The translations under genes were made by a program, and so were the position numbers. From Paraburkholderia phenazinium (lineage in GTDB: Bacteria > Pseudomonadota > Gammaproteobacteria > Burkholderiales > Burkholderiaceae), in assembly GCF_900142845.1 (NCBI RefSeq), contig NZ_FSRU01000002.1, forward strand, positions 2,480,001-2,544,000: a stretch of 64,000 nt of DNA, written 5' to 3'. Each line of letters starts with the position of its first letter. Positions within the stretch are counted from its first letter, which is position 1. Positions 8,658-16,818 of the stretch are shown here, one piece after another. Under the pieces are notes generated by a model. That model ran no database searches and was not told the DNA's origin. It saw only the letters and a program-made list of their open reading frames with translations.

Positions 8658-9908
8658 ATGAACAACCGTGACGAAGCTGTAGCGCTCGACCGCGCCGACC
8701 CGCTTGGCTCCCTGCGCGACCAGTTCGCGCTGCCGACCACCACCATCTACCTCGACGGCAATTCGCTCGGCGTGCCGCCGGCCGCCGCGGCGCAACGCGC
8801 GCAGACCGTGATCGCCGCCGAATGGGGCGAAGGCCTGATCCGCAGCTGGAATAGCGCGGGCTGGTTCGCGCTGCCCCGGCGCCTGGGCAACAAGCTCGCG
8901 CCGCTGATCGGCGCGGCGCACAACGAAGTGGTCGTCACCGATACCATTTCGATCAACCTGTTCAAGCTGCTTTCCGCTGCCGTGCGGCTCGCGAACCAGC
9001 GCGACCCGAAGCGGCGCGTGATCGTCTCCGAACGCTCGAATTTCCCCTCGGACCTGTACATCGCGCAAGGCCTGATCGAACAGCTCGACCGGGGTTACGA
9101 ACTGCGCCTCGTCGACGACCCGTCGGAACTGCCGGCGGCGATCGGCGACGACACCGCGATTGCGATGATCACTCACGTGAACTACCGCACCGGCTACATG
9201 CACGACATGGCGGCGCTCACGAAGCTGATTCACGATAAAGGCGCGCTCGCGCTGTGGGATCTGGCGCACTCGGCGGGCGCCGTGCCGGTGGATCTGAACG
9301 GCGTGGGCGCGGATTACGCGGTGGGCTGCACGTACAAGTATCTGAATGGCGGGCCGGGCTCGCCGGCGTTCGTGTGGGTTCCGCATCGTCATCAGAATGC
9401 GTTTGCGCAACCGCTGTCGGGATGGTGGGGTCATCGCGCACCGTTCGAGATGAATCCGGTCTACAAGCCCGATGACGGCGTGGGCCGCTTTCTGTGCGGC
9501 ACGCAGCCGATGGTGTCGATGGCGCTGGTCGAATGCGGACTCGATGTGTTCCTGCAAACCGATATGCAGGCGATTCGCCAGAAATCGCTCGCGCTCACCG
9601 ATCTGTTTATCGAGCTGGTCGAATCGCGCTGCGCGGAGTTTCCGCTCAAGCTCGTCACGCCACGCGATCACAAGCAGCGCGGCTCGCATGCGAGCTTTGA
9701 GCATCCGCATGGTTATGAGGTGATGCAGGCGTTGATTGCGCGTGGCGTGATTGGCGATTATCGGGAGCCGCATGTGCTGCGCTTCGGCTTTACGCCGCTG
9801 TATACGCGCTTTGTCGATGTGTGGGACGCCGTCGAGACGCTGCGGGAGGTGCTCGTCAAAGAGACCTGGCGAGCGCCGGAATTTGCCGCGCGCGGTGCGG
9901 TGACCTAA
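8658..9908 (+). CDS. kynU: Kynureninase
   Basis: A 416-residue PLP-dependent aspartate-aminotransferase-fold enzyme that cleaves L-kynurenine to anthranilate and alanine. Seen are the Y-L-D-G-N-S-L-G N-terminal motif, the S-E-R-S-N-F-P-S-D segment, the [11 protein letters not shown] region and the PLP lysine in [18 protein letters not shown] and F-E-H-P-H-G-Y follow. It sits between kynB and kynA, ten bases before kynA, so the three are surely one operon. Anthranilate-degrading genes are not in the window. Confidence 0.97.
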   Translation: MNNRDEAVALDRADPLGSLRDQFALPTTTIYLDGNSLGVPPAAAAQRAQTVIAAEWGEGLIRSWNSAGWFALPRRLGNKLAPLIGAAHNEVVVTDTISINLFKLLSAAVRLANQRDPKRRVIVSERSNFPSDLYIAQGLIEQLDRGYELRLVDDPSELPAAIGDDTAIAMITHVNYRTGYMHDMAALTKLIHDKGALALWDLAHSAGAVPVDLNGVGADYAVGCTYKYLNGGPGSPAFVWVPHRHQNAFAQPLSGWWGHRAPFEMNPVYKPDDGVGRFLCGTQPMVSMALVECGLDVFLQTDMQAIRQKSLALTDLFIELVESRCAEFPLKLVTPRDHKQRGSHASFEHPHGYEVMQALIARGVIGDYREPHVLRFGFTPLYTRFVDVWDAVETLREVLVKETWRAPEFAARGAVT

Positions 9909-9918
9909 GGAGCGCGCG

Positions 9919-10896
9919 ATGACCGATCATATGCAAACGCCGGGCGTTCCTGGTTCGCAAGAAGAGTCCGGTGCTGCGCCGGCGCAGGGGGGGTGTCCTT
10001 TTGGTCACGGCAGCGGTGGCGCGGCGGCACACGCTACGCAGACTGCGCACGCGCCGCACGTTCCGGCAGCCGATGACGACGGCTGGCACAACGCCCAGCT
10101 CGATTTCTCGAAGTCGATGAGCTATGGGGATTACCTGTCGCTCGGCTCCATCTTGTCCGCGCAGCATCCGCTCTCGCCGGATCACAACGAGATGCTGTTC
10201 ATCATCCAGCATCAGACCAGCGAACTGTGGATGAAGCTCGCGTTATATGAGCTACGTGCTGCGCTCGATGCGGTGCATCGCGATGAGTTGCCGCCTGCGT
10301 TCAAGATGCTCGCGCGGGTGTCGCGCATCATGGAGCAACTGGTGCAGGCGTGGAGCGTGCTGTCGACCATGACGCCTTCCGAGTACACCGCGATGCGGCC
10401 TTATCTGGGTAGCTCGTCTGGGTTTCAGTCGCATCAGTATCGGCAGATCGAGTTTCTGCTCGGTAACAAGAATGAGTTGATGCTGAAGCCGCATGCGCAT
10501 CGGCCTGATGTGCTTGCTGAGGTCAAGGCCACGCTCGAAGCGCCTTCGTTTTATGACGAAGTGATCCGGTTACTCGCGCGGCGTGGGTTTGCGATCGCGC
10601 CGGAGCGGTTGGAGCGGGATTGGACCCAGCCGACTACGCACGACGCGTCGGTTGAGGCGGCGTGGCTTGAGGTGTATCGCAATCCTTCGCAATACTGGGA
10701 ACTGTATGAGATGGCCGAGGAGCTGGTCGATCTGGAGGACGCGTTTCGGCAGTGGCGCTTCAGGCATGTGACCACGGTTGAGCGGATTATTGGGTTCAAG
10801 CAGGGCACGGGCGGGACGAGTGGGGCGCTCTATCTGCGCAAGATGCTTGATGTCGTGCTGTTTCCAGAGTTGTGGCATGTTAGGACGATGCTTTAG
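9919..10896 (+). CDS. kynA: Tryptophan 2,3-dioxygenase
   Basis: 325 residues. A haem enzyme that opens the indole ring of L-tryptophan to give N-formylkynurenine. The catalytic domain starts about residue 60 at [11 protein letters not shown] and includes [17 protein letters not shown]-x-Q-Y-R, and the haem-ligand region [11 protein letters not shown]. The C-terminal K-x-G-T-G-G-T-S-G motif binds substrate. Residues 1-58 are a low-complexity Ala/His/Gly extension with one C-P-F-G-H; such extensions occur in Burkholderia orthologues. AAGGAG precedes the ATG. Confidence 0.97.
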   Translation: MTDHMQTPGVPGSQEESGAAPAQGGCPFGHGSGGAAAHATQTAHAPHVPAADDDGWHNAQLDFSKSMSYGDYLSLGSILSAQHPLSPDHNEMLFIIQHQTSELWMKLALYELRAALDAVHRDELPPAFKMLARVSRIMEQLVQAWSVLSTMTPSEYTAMRPYLGSSSGFQSHQYRQIEFLLGNKNELMLKPHAHRPDVLAEVKATLEAPSFYDEVIRLLARRGFAIAPERLERDWTQPTTHDASVEAAWLEVYRNPSQYWELYEMAEELVDLEDAFRQWRFRHVTTVERIIGFKQGTGGTSGALYLRKMLDVVLFPELWHVRTML

Positions 10897-11014
10897 GCGA
10901 CATTGCTGGTCAACAACAAAACATTTGATGACGGTTCTTGCGGCCGCGAAGGCCTCCTCGGACTCGCAAGAACACGCTCTCTCTTTTCCTATGTCGCTTC
11001 CCGCATATCGCACT

Positions 11015-11386
11015 TTACTTGGCCCCTTGCCTCGTACTGCGATGAGCGATCTCAAGAGTCGACCAGTTCGGCCGCAGCAAAGGGCCGTCTGAGTAACGAA
11101 CAAACTCGAGTTGGTAAAGCCGGTGGGCCGCGTCCGCAAGCAGCGGAACATCCACCACCGCTCCGTCCATATCCCTCATCGTTCCTTCGAACGGATACGT
11201 GTGCTGTCCCCACTCGGCAGGCCGTTGATAGCCATCGAGATGGAGTACGAGCAAGGAATCGTCGTACGCTATGGATTCCACGCGCGCGGTTGTCAAATCA
11301 TGTAGGAGCTTGTCCCGCTCTGCTGGGTCAAGCCGCATTGCCACGCTGCGAATGAAGCCTCGCTCGTTCTCAATCAACTCACGCAC
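11015..11386 (-). CDS. Putative immunity protein, paralogue of the gene at 11636-12016
   Basis: A 123-residue acidic cytoplasmic-looking protein with no signal peptide or membrane segment. It aligns along its whole length with its neighbour: M-R-E-L-x-E-N-E start, R-L-D, H-L-x-G-Y-Q-R, Y-P-x-E-G-x-M-x-D-x-D-G, then R-L-Y-Q-L-E-F-V-R and P-N-W-S-T. The pattern recalls the small DUF6984-type proteins found near Rhs genes (tentative family name). Two divergent copies downstream of an Rhs gene suggest protection against successive toxin variants. Convergent with kynA; 118 bases between them hold nothing recognisable. Confidence 0.6.
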   Translation of the reverse strand: MRELIENERGFIRSVAMRLDPAERDKLLHDLTTARVESIAYDDSLLVLHLDGYQRPAEWGQHTYPFEGTMRDMDGAVVDVPLLADAAHRLYQLEFVRYSDGPLLRPNWSTLEIAHRSTRQGAK

Positions 11387-11635
11387 GATGTCGAGGCTTG
11401 GTCGCTGAGGTTTGCATCAACGCTGGTGGCATCCATACAAATTTATTCGTAGACAAGGCGGATCGGCTCCGGAAGTCGCGACACGTGCTGTCGATGGTCA
11501 GCGCCTCGACGCAGGTCTCACGGAGCCGATACCGCCTCATGACTCCAACTTTGAGCAGCTCTCCGCCTTACCCGTGCAACACTCCGAGAGGCAGGGTTCG
11601 CTCTTTGCCCATCGTGGACTTGAACAGGATGCCGC
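11387..11635. other. Spacer between the two immunity-like genes, probable decayed sequence
   Basis: 249 bases with no convincing gene. Short frames are open on both strands. On the minus strand one frame gives M-S-G-I-L-F-K-S-T before a stop, and another carries M-D-A-T-S-V-D-A-N-L just before the next gene. These could be remnants of an earlier toxin end or of a transposase, but I cannot identify the parent gene. Confidence 0.35.
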
Positions 11636-12016
11636 TCATGCAGTGCCTGTTTTCGTGGGGGGCGAGTCGGGTATAAACCGAACTGTGGACCAGTTCGGTT
11701 TCTGCAAATCCCCACCCCACCAACGCACATATTCAAGCTCGAAGAGTCTGTCAGTTGGGTCAGCGAACAGCAGCAGTGCAATCGGCGAGCCGTCTACATC
11801 ATCCATCAATCCCTCGGCCGGATATAGCCGTTGCCCGGAGTACGGCGCGCGTTGATATCCGGCGAGGTGAAAACGGATTAATGCTCCATCTGGCAATGTG
11901 ACTTCTGCCTGCGCGCTCGCCAGATCACTCATCAGCCTCCTGGAAGCCTCATCGTCTAGTCGGTGAGCTATGCCGGTGATAAAAGCTATTTCATTGTCGG
12001 TTAGTGCGCGAAGCAT
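11636..12016 (-). CDS. Putative cognate immunity protein of the Rhs protein
   Basis: 126 residues from the ATG at 12016, one base after the Rhs stop codon, a spacing that implies translational coupling and fits toxin-immunity pairs. A longer start at 12046 would overlap the Rhs gene; 12016 is preferred because M-L-R-A-L-T-D-N-E aligns with the start of the paralogue at 11015-11386. Shared residues include R-L-D, F-H-L-x-G-Y-Q-R, G-Q-x-x-Y-P-x-E-G-x-M, F-A-D-x-x-x-R-L-F-E-L-E-Y-V-R and P-N-W-S-T. No secretion signal. Function is inferred from position. Confidence 0.65.
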   Translation of the reverse strand: MLRALTDNEIAFITGIAHRLDDEASRRLMSDLASAQAEVTLPDGALIRFHLAGYQRAPYSGQRLYPAEGLMDDVDGSPIALLLFADPTDRLFELEYVRWWGGDLQKPNWSTVRFIPDSPPTKTGTA

Positions 12017-12017
12017 A

Positions 12018-14414
12018 TCAACGTACCGGAAAGATGGTTCCAACACTCACTGTACCGTCTGGCAACATAAACGCCCGCCACTCCACCAAAACTCCGTCGA
12101 CCGTCATTCTTCCTACCGTGTCCGTATTCGGCGTCATGTCTGAGCTGATATTGTTCACTATATCTGCAACCTCACTTTGTGCGTCCGCAACGTTGACCCC
12201 TTCCTGCTCAAGTCGCGATGCATAGTGGGTGGTCTGGAACCTGATATTACCTGCATTGTTCGCCCCGGTCGGCTTACATTGCTTCGCCTCCGTCGCCTGT
12301 CGAATGCCATTCTTGGCCACCCACATGGGGTCTTTTGCAAGCTGGTAAACGAGCCAGGCAAAGCGAGCCCCCGACGCAATGGCGCACTCAGGACACACTG
12401 GCTCCAGCCCCTGCTCCTGAACAAACTGCAGCGCTTTTACCCAACCCAGCAAATTGACCGGCGGCCCTGCGGGTGCGACACCCGATTCGAAATTGTCGAG
12501 CCACTTGTCAATCTCGTCGCTACCGATCGATACGTCAGGCCCGAGATTTGTCGATACCGTCGCCGTCCGACCAACCACCCGGCCATCCGCCGAATACGTA
12601 TAGTTCACCTTGAGGAAACGCTTGACGTTTCCGTTCAGAGGTCCAGGATATTCCTGGTACTGGAAAGTAGTGAGACGGCCACGGATGTCATATGCCGGGT
12701 TGGCAAAGAAGCCTGGCCCCTCGATTGTGATGACTCTGTGAGCCGTATCACGGAGCCTCATGTTGATCGAGGTGCCGGTCTTCCGGTCGAGAATCGAACG
12801 GAGATTCCCAGTCTGGTCTTGCGTGCCCCCCCATTCGCCAGTCAATCGACCGTCTTCGTACATCTGCGCAAACGTCACCTGATTCGCAGAGTTGTACACA
12901 AGCCCATAGCTTCGGCTTATCCCATCACCAAGCCTTGCGTCGAACCCACTCGCGCCGGTTGAATCGGTCGTCGGACGCTCGCTAATGCCGGTCACGTTAC
13001 CGTTGCTATCGTAGACGTACGTTCGGAGCCAACCCGGCGAAGCGACCATATACGGACGCAAACTAACCGAGTCTGCATACCGCACTGTCGTGATACCCAA
13101 GCCCAACTTGTTGTGAACAGTCGCTTGGGTAGGGCGATTGAACTCGTCGTACACGTATTGGACATTCTTGTCATACGGCGCGATATCGGTCGTCAGGTTA
13201 CCGAGGGTATCCCAACCCATGCTGTACCCAGCGTCATTGCCGGTCGGGCGCAACGTACCGCCAAACGGGGAGAAATTCACCGTCGTGGCGCGCTGGCTGC
13301 TGGTGACGGTCGTCGCACCGCTCCCGTAGGCGAACGACGCATTCCGAGTTGTGTCGGGATGACTAACCGCCGTGGCGCGCCCGTTGGCGTCGTATGTCCA
13401 TGTCGAGATACGGGAGCCGGTCTCATCGATCACACCCGTCAGGGCGCTCGCGAAACGCGTGTCCTCATAGACATAGCGGCGCACGTTGCCATCCGGCCAG
13501 GTGACCGACACCAGATTGTTATAAGTGTCATAGCCATACTGCGTGAAGTTCCCCGTCGAATCGCCCATCTGCGTGATGCGCCACTTCGCATCGTAGGTCA
13601 GCCGTATCGCAAGGTCGTAGTACGGATTCGTCCCTGCCGCATGCTCACTGATGCTTACGAGCAAGCCTGGTGCTGGCGCCACGTTTCCAGGGGTATTGCT
13701 ATCGCTATAAGTCAGCGTAGTGATCCGTCCGTCGTGATCGGCGACGGACAACAAGACGCCTTGTGCGGAATAGGTTTCGGCACTTCCATCGGTCAGGTCA
13801 TTTAGCGTCCACGAAGACGAACTTTGCGCGAGCGTCAGCGGCGTTCCGTCAGTTGGGCGCCATGCACCGGATGCCTTGCTGAACGACACAGAGCTCCCGT
13901 TCTCCCTGTAAGCAACAACCCGGGAAGGAGCGCCGTTCACGGCCGTGAGATTTAGCTGGCGCTGCCAGTTGTGAAACCATAGCGAGCCAAAGCCCGAATC
14001 CGGTCGCGTGACGGGTCGGGCCCGATAGGTACGACGGAACACAAACGGCCGGTCGTCACCGCTATGAAAGTCAACTTCAGAGAGAGTGGTTGCGCCGGAG
14101 CTCGCATAGACCGGATCCGCTACCGGGCAGCTTCGATCGTCGCTCGTATCATCAGGCGGAGCGGCGCACCACCGCTTGACGACGGGCAGTTCTGCCGTAC
14201 ATCGGTACGTGGCCATCCCAACTGGGGTATTGCTGGAAGCGATAAGCGGACAAGACGACGTGCCTTGAATCGCCCCAGACTTCGGGTAAAGGCCGAAGCA
14301 AATCCCGTCTCCGTTTTCAGCATTCGCTCCGAATGCCACCAACAGCAAAACGATCGCCGAAAGCAAACGGGCCAACATGAATGCTGGCCCGTGACATGAC
14401 ATTTTATTTTTCAT
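12018..14414 (-). CDS. Secreted short Rhs/YD-repeat protein with unique C-terminal domain
   Basis: 798 residues. Residues 1-32 are a Sec-type signal peptide ending A-N-A. A cysteine-containing region (33-90) and a DUF6531-like segment (C-P-V-A-D-P-V-Y then F-R-R-T-Y-R-A) precede about ten YD repeats (for example L-T-Y-D-A-K-W-R-I, Y-G-Y-D-T-Y-N-N-L-V, Y-V-Y-D-S-N-G-N-V-T). From about residue 650 the sequence is unrelated to YD repeats and ends G-T-I-F-P-V-R. There is no PAAR domain and no usual R-Y-Y-D-P-x-x-G-R-F core end, and the protein is about half the size of typical Rhs toxins. The start at 14414 follows AAGGGA; an in-frame TTG lies one codon upstream. Base composition is less G+C-rich than in neighbours, suggesting transfer. 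Confidence 0.8.
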   Translation of the reverse strand: MKNKMSCHGPAFMLARLLSAIVLLLVAFGANAENGDGICFGLYPKSGAIQGTSSCPLIASSNTPVGMATYRCTAELPVVKRWCAAPPDDTSDDRSCPVADPVYASSGATTLSEVDFHSGDDRPFVFRRTYRARPVTRPDSGFGSLWFHNWQRQLNLTAVNGAPSRVVAYRENGSSVSFSKASGAWRPTDGTPLTLAQSSSSWTLNDLTDGSAETYSAQGVLLSVADHDGRITTLTYSDSNTPGNVAPAPGLLVSISEHAAGTNPYYDLAIRLTYDAKWRITQMGDSTGNFTQYGYDTYNNLVSVTWPDGNVRRYVYEDTRFASALTGVIDETGSRISTWTYDANGRATAVSHPDTTRNASFAYGSGATTVTSSQRATTVNFSPFGGTLRPTGNDAGYSMGWDTLGNLTTDIAPYDKNVQYVYDEFNRPTQATVHNKLGLGITTVRYADSVSLRPYMVASPGWLRTYVYDSNGNVTGISERPTTDSTGASGFDARLGDGISRSYGLVYNSANQVTFAQMYEDGRLTGEWGGTQDQTGNLRSILDRKTGTSINMRLRDTAHRVITIEGPGFFANPAYDIRGRLTTFQYQEYPGPLNGNVKRFLKVNYTYSADGRVVGRTATVSTNLGPDVSIGSDEIDKWLDNFESGVAPAGPPVNLLGWVKALQFVQEQGLEPVCPECAIASGARFAWLVYQLAKDPMWVAKNGIRQATEAKQCKPTGANNAGNIRFQTTHYASRLEQEGVNVADAQSEVADIVNNISSDMTPNTDTVGRMTVDGVLVEWRAFMLPDGTVSVGTIFPVR

Positions 14415-14603
14415 CAACCGTCCCTTTGCAAGGTGTCGTTAGATAAACGTAAAGCACGACACACTGCATGGGAACGTAGCAAAGAGGTATACGAAATTTC
14501 TGAAACTACAACGGCGACTTACCCTCGCCAGAAAAATCGCACGAAACGGCAAGCATTCCTGAATGAAAAATTCTTAAACACTGCAGGCAATATGCCCTTC
14601 CGA

Positions 14604-15341
14604 CTACCTCGCCGTATACCCCCCATCAATCGCCAACGCCACCCCACTAATCATAGAAGCCGCATCACTTAGCAAAAACAAAATCGGCTCCGCCACCTCA
14701 CGCGGCTCAGCGAAGCGTTTCAAGGGAATCCCCTCCAAAGCCGGCCCACGTTTAGCCGGATCGCTCCAGGCCAGCACGGCCATCGGCGTAAGCGTCACGG
14801 TCGGGTTCACGCTATTCACGCGAATCCCGTACGGCCCAAGCTCAATGCATAGCGCGCGCGTGATCGCATCCATCGCAGCTTTAGACGCGGAATAGCTCAA
14901 GTGATCATCCAGCGCCACAAGCCCCGCCTCGCTCGACACATTGACGATACTCCCCTGCCGCTTGCCTTCGATCATCCCCCGCGCCACATGGCGCGCCACC
15001 AGCGCCGCGCCGCGCGCATTCACCGCCATCACGCGATCGAAACTCGCCGCGGTCGTATCGATCGCGCGCTCCAGCAACGCGATGCCCGCACAATTCACGA
15101 GGCCATCGAACGCGTCGAGATCCGCCAGTGCCTCGTCGATGGCGGCCGGATCGCCGACATCGAGCACCAGCGGCTCGCATCCGGTCTCTTCAGCTAGACG
15201 CGCCAGTTCGCTGACGTTACGCGCCGCCGCGACGACACTCGCTCCGCTCGCGCACAACAGCTCGACGGTGGTACGGCCGATGCCGCTCGATGCGCCCGTG
15301 ACGAGAATCGAGCGCCCTGAAAAATCAAAGGTTGTGTTCAT
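14604..15341 (-). CDS. SDR oxidoreductase, L-xylulose reductase-like
   Basis: A 245-residue classical short-chain dehydrogenase. The cofactor motif T-G-A-S-S-G-I-G is at residues 15-22, N-C-A-G near 84, and catalytic Ser and Y-S-A-S-K near 150. The C-terminal part, N-P-T-V-x-x-T-x-M with W-S-D-P and I-P-L-K-R-F-A-E, is characteristic of dicarbonyl/L-xylulose reductases, which interconvert xylitol and L-xylulose with NADP(H). Placement beside arabinitol dehydrogenase and xylulokinase genes supports a pentitol role (inference). It is separated by 30 bases from the AraC regulator on the same strand. The 189-base stretch 14415-14603 upstream of the Rhs gene is A+T-rich and holds no recognisable gene. 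Confidence 0.8.
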   Translation of the reverse strand: MNTTFDFSGRSILVTGASSGIGRTTVELLCASGASVVAAARNVSELARLAEETGCEPLVLDVGDPAAIDEALADLDAFDGLVNCAGIALLERAIDTTAASFDRVMAVNARGAALVARHVARGMIEGKRQGSIVNVSSEAGLVALDDHLSYSASKAAMDAITRALCIELGPYGIRVNSVNPTVTLTPMAVLAWSDPAKRGPALEGIPLKRFAEPREVAEPILFLLSDAASMISGVALAIDGGYTAR

Positions 15342-15371
15342 AGAGGGTTATAGCCGGTGCATGATCGCGGC

Positions 15372-16367
15372 TTAAGCTTGCGGATAAGCAGCGCGTGCGG
15401 TCCGCGTATGAGCATGATCGTGAGCCGGCACAGCCGGCACAATCGACGGCGCATTCTCGCCACCCGCATCGCGAGCAGCCGCTTCGTCGGAGGCGTCACC
15501 GCTTGCATCGTTCAATTGCTGATAGCGACGAAACTTCGACGGCGCCATACCCTTGGCGACCAGAAACTGACGGTTGAAATTGGACAGGTTATTGAAACCC
15601 ACCTTGTAGCAGATGTCCGTAATGCTCAACGCGTCGTCCATCAGCAACTGACACGCAAGATTGATACGCATGCGGTTCACGTACTGCACGAACGGCATGC
15701 CCGTATGGCGGCGAAAATAGCGCGAGAACGCGCTCACGCTCTGACCGGCCAGTTGGGCCAGGTCCGACTCGCGCAACTCCGCCGAAAGATTCTTGCCGAT
15801 ATACGACAGCGCATGATTGATGCGCGTCGCCGCGAACCCGGTGGGATCCGCCTGATACGCAGGACTCGCAAGCAGTTCGCTATCCTCAGCAGTCACCAGC
15901 ATTTCGAGCATCGACATGAACAGCATGAGGCGACGCAAGCCGCGTGCGGCCAGCAACTCCAGAAAGAGCGGCTGGATCGCCGCGCTGGTTTGCGCCCCGA
16001 ACAACACGCCGCGCCGCGAACCCGCCAGCAAGGCTTCCACCTGACGCCACTCCGGAAAGCTCTCCATGCAGTGCGTGACGAACTCCTGACCGAACTGCAG
16101 GATCAGGTTGCGTTGCTCGACGGTTTCGCCTTCGGGCACATCGCTCACCCAGTTGTGCGGCAGGTTCGGTCCCAGCATCACCAGATTGCCCGGCGCAAAA
16201 CTGCCGATGTGATCGCCGACGAACATCTTGCCCGTGGTCGCCACGATCAGATGGATTTCGTATTCGGGGTGAAAATGCCAGCGCACCGTGCGGTACGGGT
16301 AGCCGTGATACCACGCCTTGAACGATTCGTCGCGGCTCACGGCCACGAGTTCGAGATCGGGTTGCAC
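15372..16367 (-). CDS. AraC family regulator of polyol catabolism
   Basis: 331 residues from a GTG at 16367, chosen because GGAGGAAG lies 6 bases upstream and because sequence before it is Arg-rich and unlike the family. A cupin-type sensor domain (W-H-F-H-P-E-Y-E-I-H, F-V-G-D-H-I-G-x-F-x-P-G) is followed by two helix-turn-helix motifs (L-A-Q-L-A-G-Q-S-V-S-A-F-S-R-Y-F and I-T-D-I-C-Y-K-V-G-F-N-N-L-S-N-F-N). It resembles MtlR-type activators of mannitol/arabitol genes. It is divergent from the D-arabinitol dehydrogenase gene, the likely target. The last 40 residues are a non-conserved Ala/His-rich tail. Confidence 0.82.
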   Translation of the reverse strand: MQPDLELVAVSRDESFKAWYHGYPYRTVRWHFHPEYEIHLIVATTGKMFVGDHIGSFAPGNLVMLGPNLPHNWVSDVPEGETVEQRNLILQFGQEFVTHCMESFPEWRQVEALLAGSRRGVLFGAQTSAAIQPLFLELLAARGLRRLMLFMSMLEMLVTAEDSELLASPAYQADPTGFAATRINHALSYIGKNLSAELRESDLAQLAGQSVSAFSRYFRRHTGMPFVQYVNRMRINLACQLLMDDALSITDICYKVGFNNLSNFNRQFLVAKGMAPSKFRRYQQLNDASGDASDEAAARDAGGENAPSIVPAVPAHDHAHTRTARAAYPQA

Positions 16368-16530
16368 GTGTCTTCCTCCATTGAATCGGCCCGGTACGGC
16401 GCGACTGCTTGAGCGCGCCGCCGGTCTTCGGTTTGTATAACGAAAATTAGACCTCAAACCGCTGGCCCGCCACTAAAAACGGCACCGCCGACTAATACTT
16501 TTTTGCGCGGCGTTCGTCCGGGCACTTTGT

Positions 16531-16546
16531 GCATCAAGTTTGATGC
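16531..16546. promoter_or_regulatory. Perfect palindrome in the araC-like/dalD divergent region
   Basis: GCATCAAGTTTGATGC has 7-base arms around GT. It lies in the 451-base region 16368-16818 between the AraC gene and dalD, the only symmetric element I noticed there, and is a candidate operator for the SorC-type or AraC-type regulator. The rest of this region has no credible gene. Confidence 0.35.
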
Positions 16547-16818
16547 AATGCAGCAGCCCCGCAAAGTCGCTCCCTATAACGGCGTGAACGGACTGCCCCT
16601 CTCCAGAAGCGCTCGCCACGCGGCGCTGCGCCACAGATTGACGCGTTTGCCGCCTTGACTTTCGATTCGCCGGGTACGATCATTCGCTCACATACAGAGC
16701 AAATGCTCCAAATCAGAAAATGCACGCCCAGACTGTGCGCGAAGCGCTTTCGCCACCGTATGGCATGGGACCGTCGTCAGCGCTGATGCGCTAACGACGG
16801 TCGACACCGGAGACAGAC

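Noticed and set aside
11398..11676. 92-codon plus-strand frame between the immunity-like genes
   Set aside because: Ser/Arg-rich, not matched to any family I know, and partly opposite the gene at 11636-12016. Treated as decayed sequence.
12177..12962. 261-codon open frame on the plus strand within the Rhs region
   Set aside because: Opposite the Rhs gene, which shows YD repeats; the plus frame shows none of a protein's usual features.
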